A DNA stretch of 5,869 bases. Origin: an uncultured Clostridia bacterium. Its GTDB lineage: Bacteria; Bacillota; Clostridia; Christensenellales; CAG-1252. The stretch is from positions 1-5,869 of the forward strand of contig CAMOUZ010000074.1 of assembly GCA_946626795.1 (NCBI GenBank), written 5' to 3'. The notes below the pieces were generated by a model. That model saw nothing but the letters and a program-made list of their open reading frames with translations. It made no database searches and was not told the DNA's origin. The translations under genes were made by a program, and so were the position numbers. Every line of letters begins with the position of its first letter. Within the stretch, counting starts at the first letter, position 1. Of the stretch, positions 5,848 to 5,869 are shown one piece after another.

Positions 5848-5869
5848 ATGAAAAAAGCGTCGGGAAAGC
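5848..5869 (+). CDS. Possible start of a further plus-strand gene (cut by window edge)
   Basis: ATGAAAAAAGCGTCGGGAAAGC begins immediately after the terminator and would read MKKASGK. The G-rich right arm of the terminator (5835-5839) lies eight bases upstream and could serve as a weak ribosome site, although it would be buried in the hairpin. Only seven codons are visible, so this may be chance. Confidence 0.2.

Overview
The window looks like a chromosomal segment from a member of the Clostridia (Bacillota). The evidence is a DUF512 radical-SAM-like protein directly upstream of the ribosome-assembly GTPase Der (a pairing I know from Clostridia), a large ABC ATPase-permease fusion of a clostridial kind, consensus sigma-A promoters and intrinsic terminators with T tracts. 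Base composition is moderate, with GC-rich genes and AT-rich spacers. I see no mobile element, CRISPR array, tRNA or rRNA. A finer taxonomic call is not possible from sequence alone.

Layout, right to left on the minus strand. A three-gene operon starts from a promoter at about 5030-5058. It encodes a DUF512/PDZ radical-SAM-like protein (ATG at 5019), then Der (2402-3730), then a class I PLP aminotransferase of the aspartate aminotransferase Ic/MocR-like type (1118-2389). It ends at a strong terminator at 1061-1098, with a possible second one at 1010-1031. A separate promoter at 910-938 then drives a MacB-like ABC ATPase-permease fusion that runs off the left edge. On the plus strand, divergent from the operon, lies a seven-helix membrane protein (5073-5792) that resembles DUF1614 proteins. 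It is followed by a bidirectional terminator (5806-5845) and perhaps the first codons of another gene.

The main anomaly is in the DUF512 gene. An in-frame TAG at 3880-3882 stops it 50 codons early. The same frame beyond the stop still encodes the family's conserved C-terminus (IIPR.ML, VFLDE.TL..LE) and ends at a TGA that overlaps the der start codon as ATGA. The gene was therefore evidently about 430 codons long and coupled to der. A fresh nonsense mutation, a sequence error, or local readthrough could all explain this. A genome-wide TAG reassignment is unlikely, because TAG ends the membrane-protein gene just before its terminator.

Two further points deserve attention. The operon promoter places its expected transcription start only a few bases before the best DUF512 start codon, with no Shine-Dalgarno sequence, which suggests a leaderless mRNA. 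Its 17-base spacer also contains an 11-base A tract. In addition, the membrane protein carries two copies of an IRGG...GY..S motif, which suggests an internal duplication.
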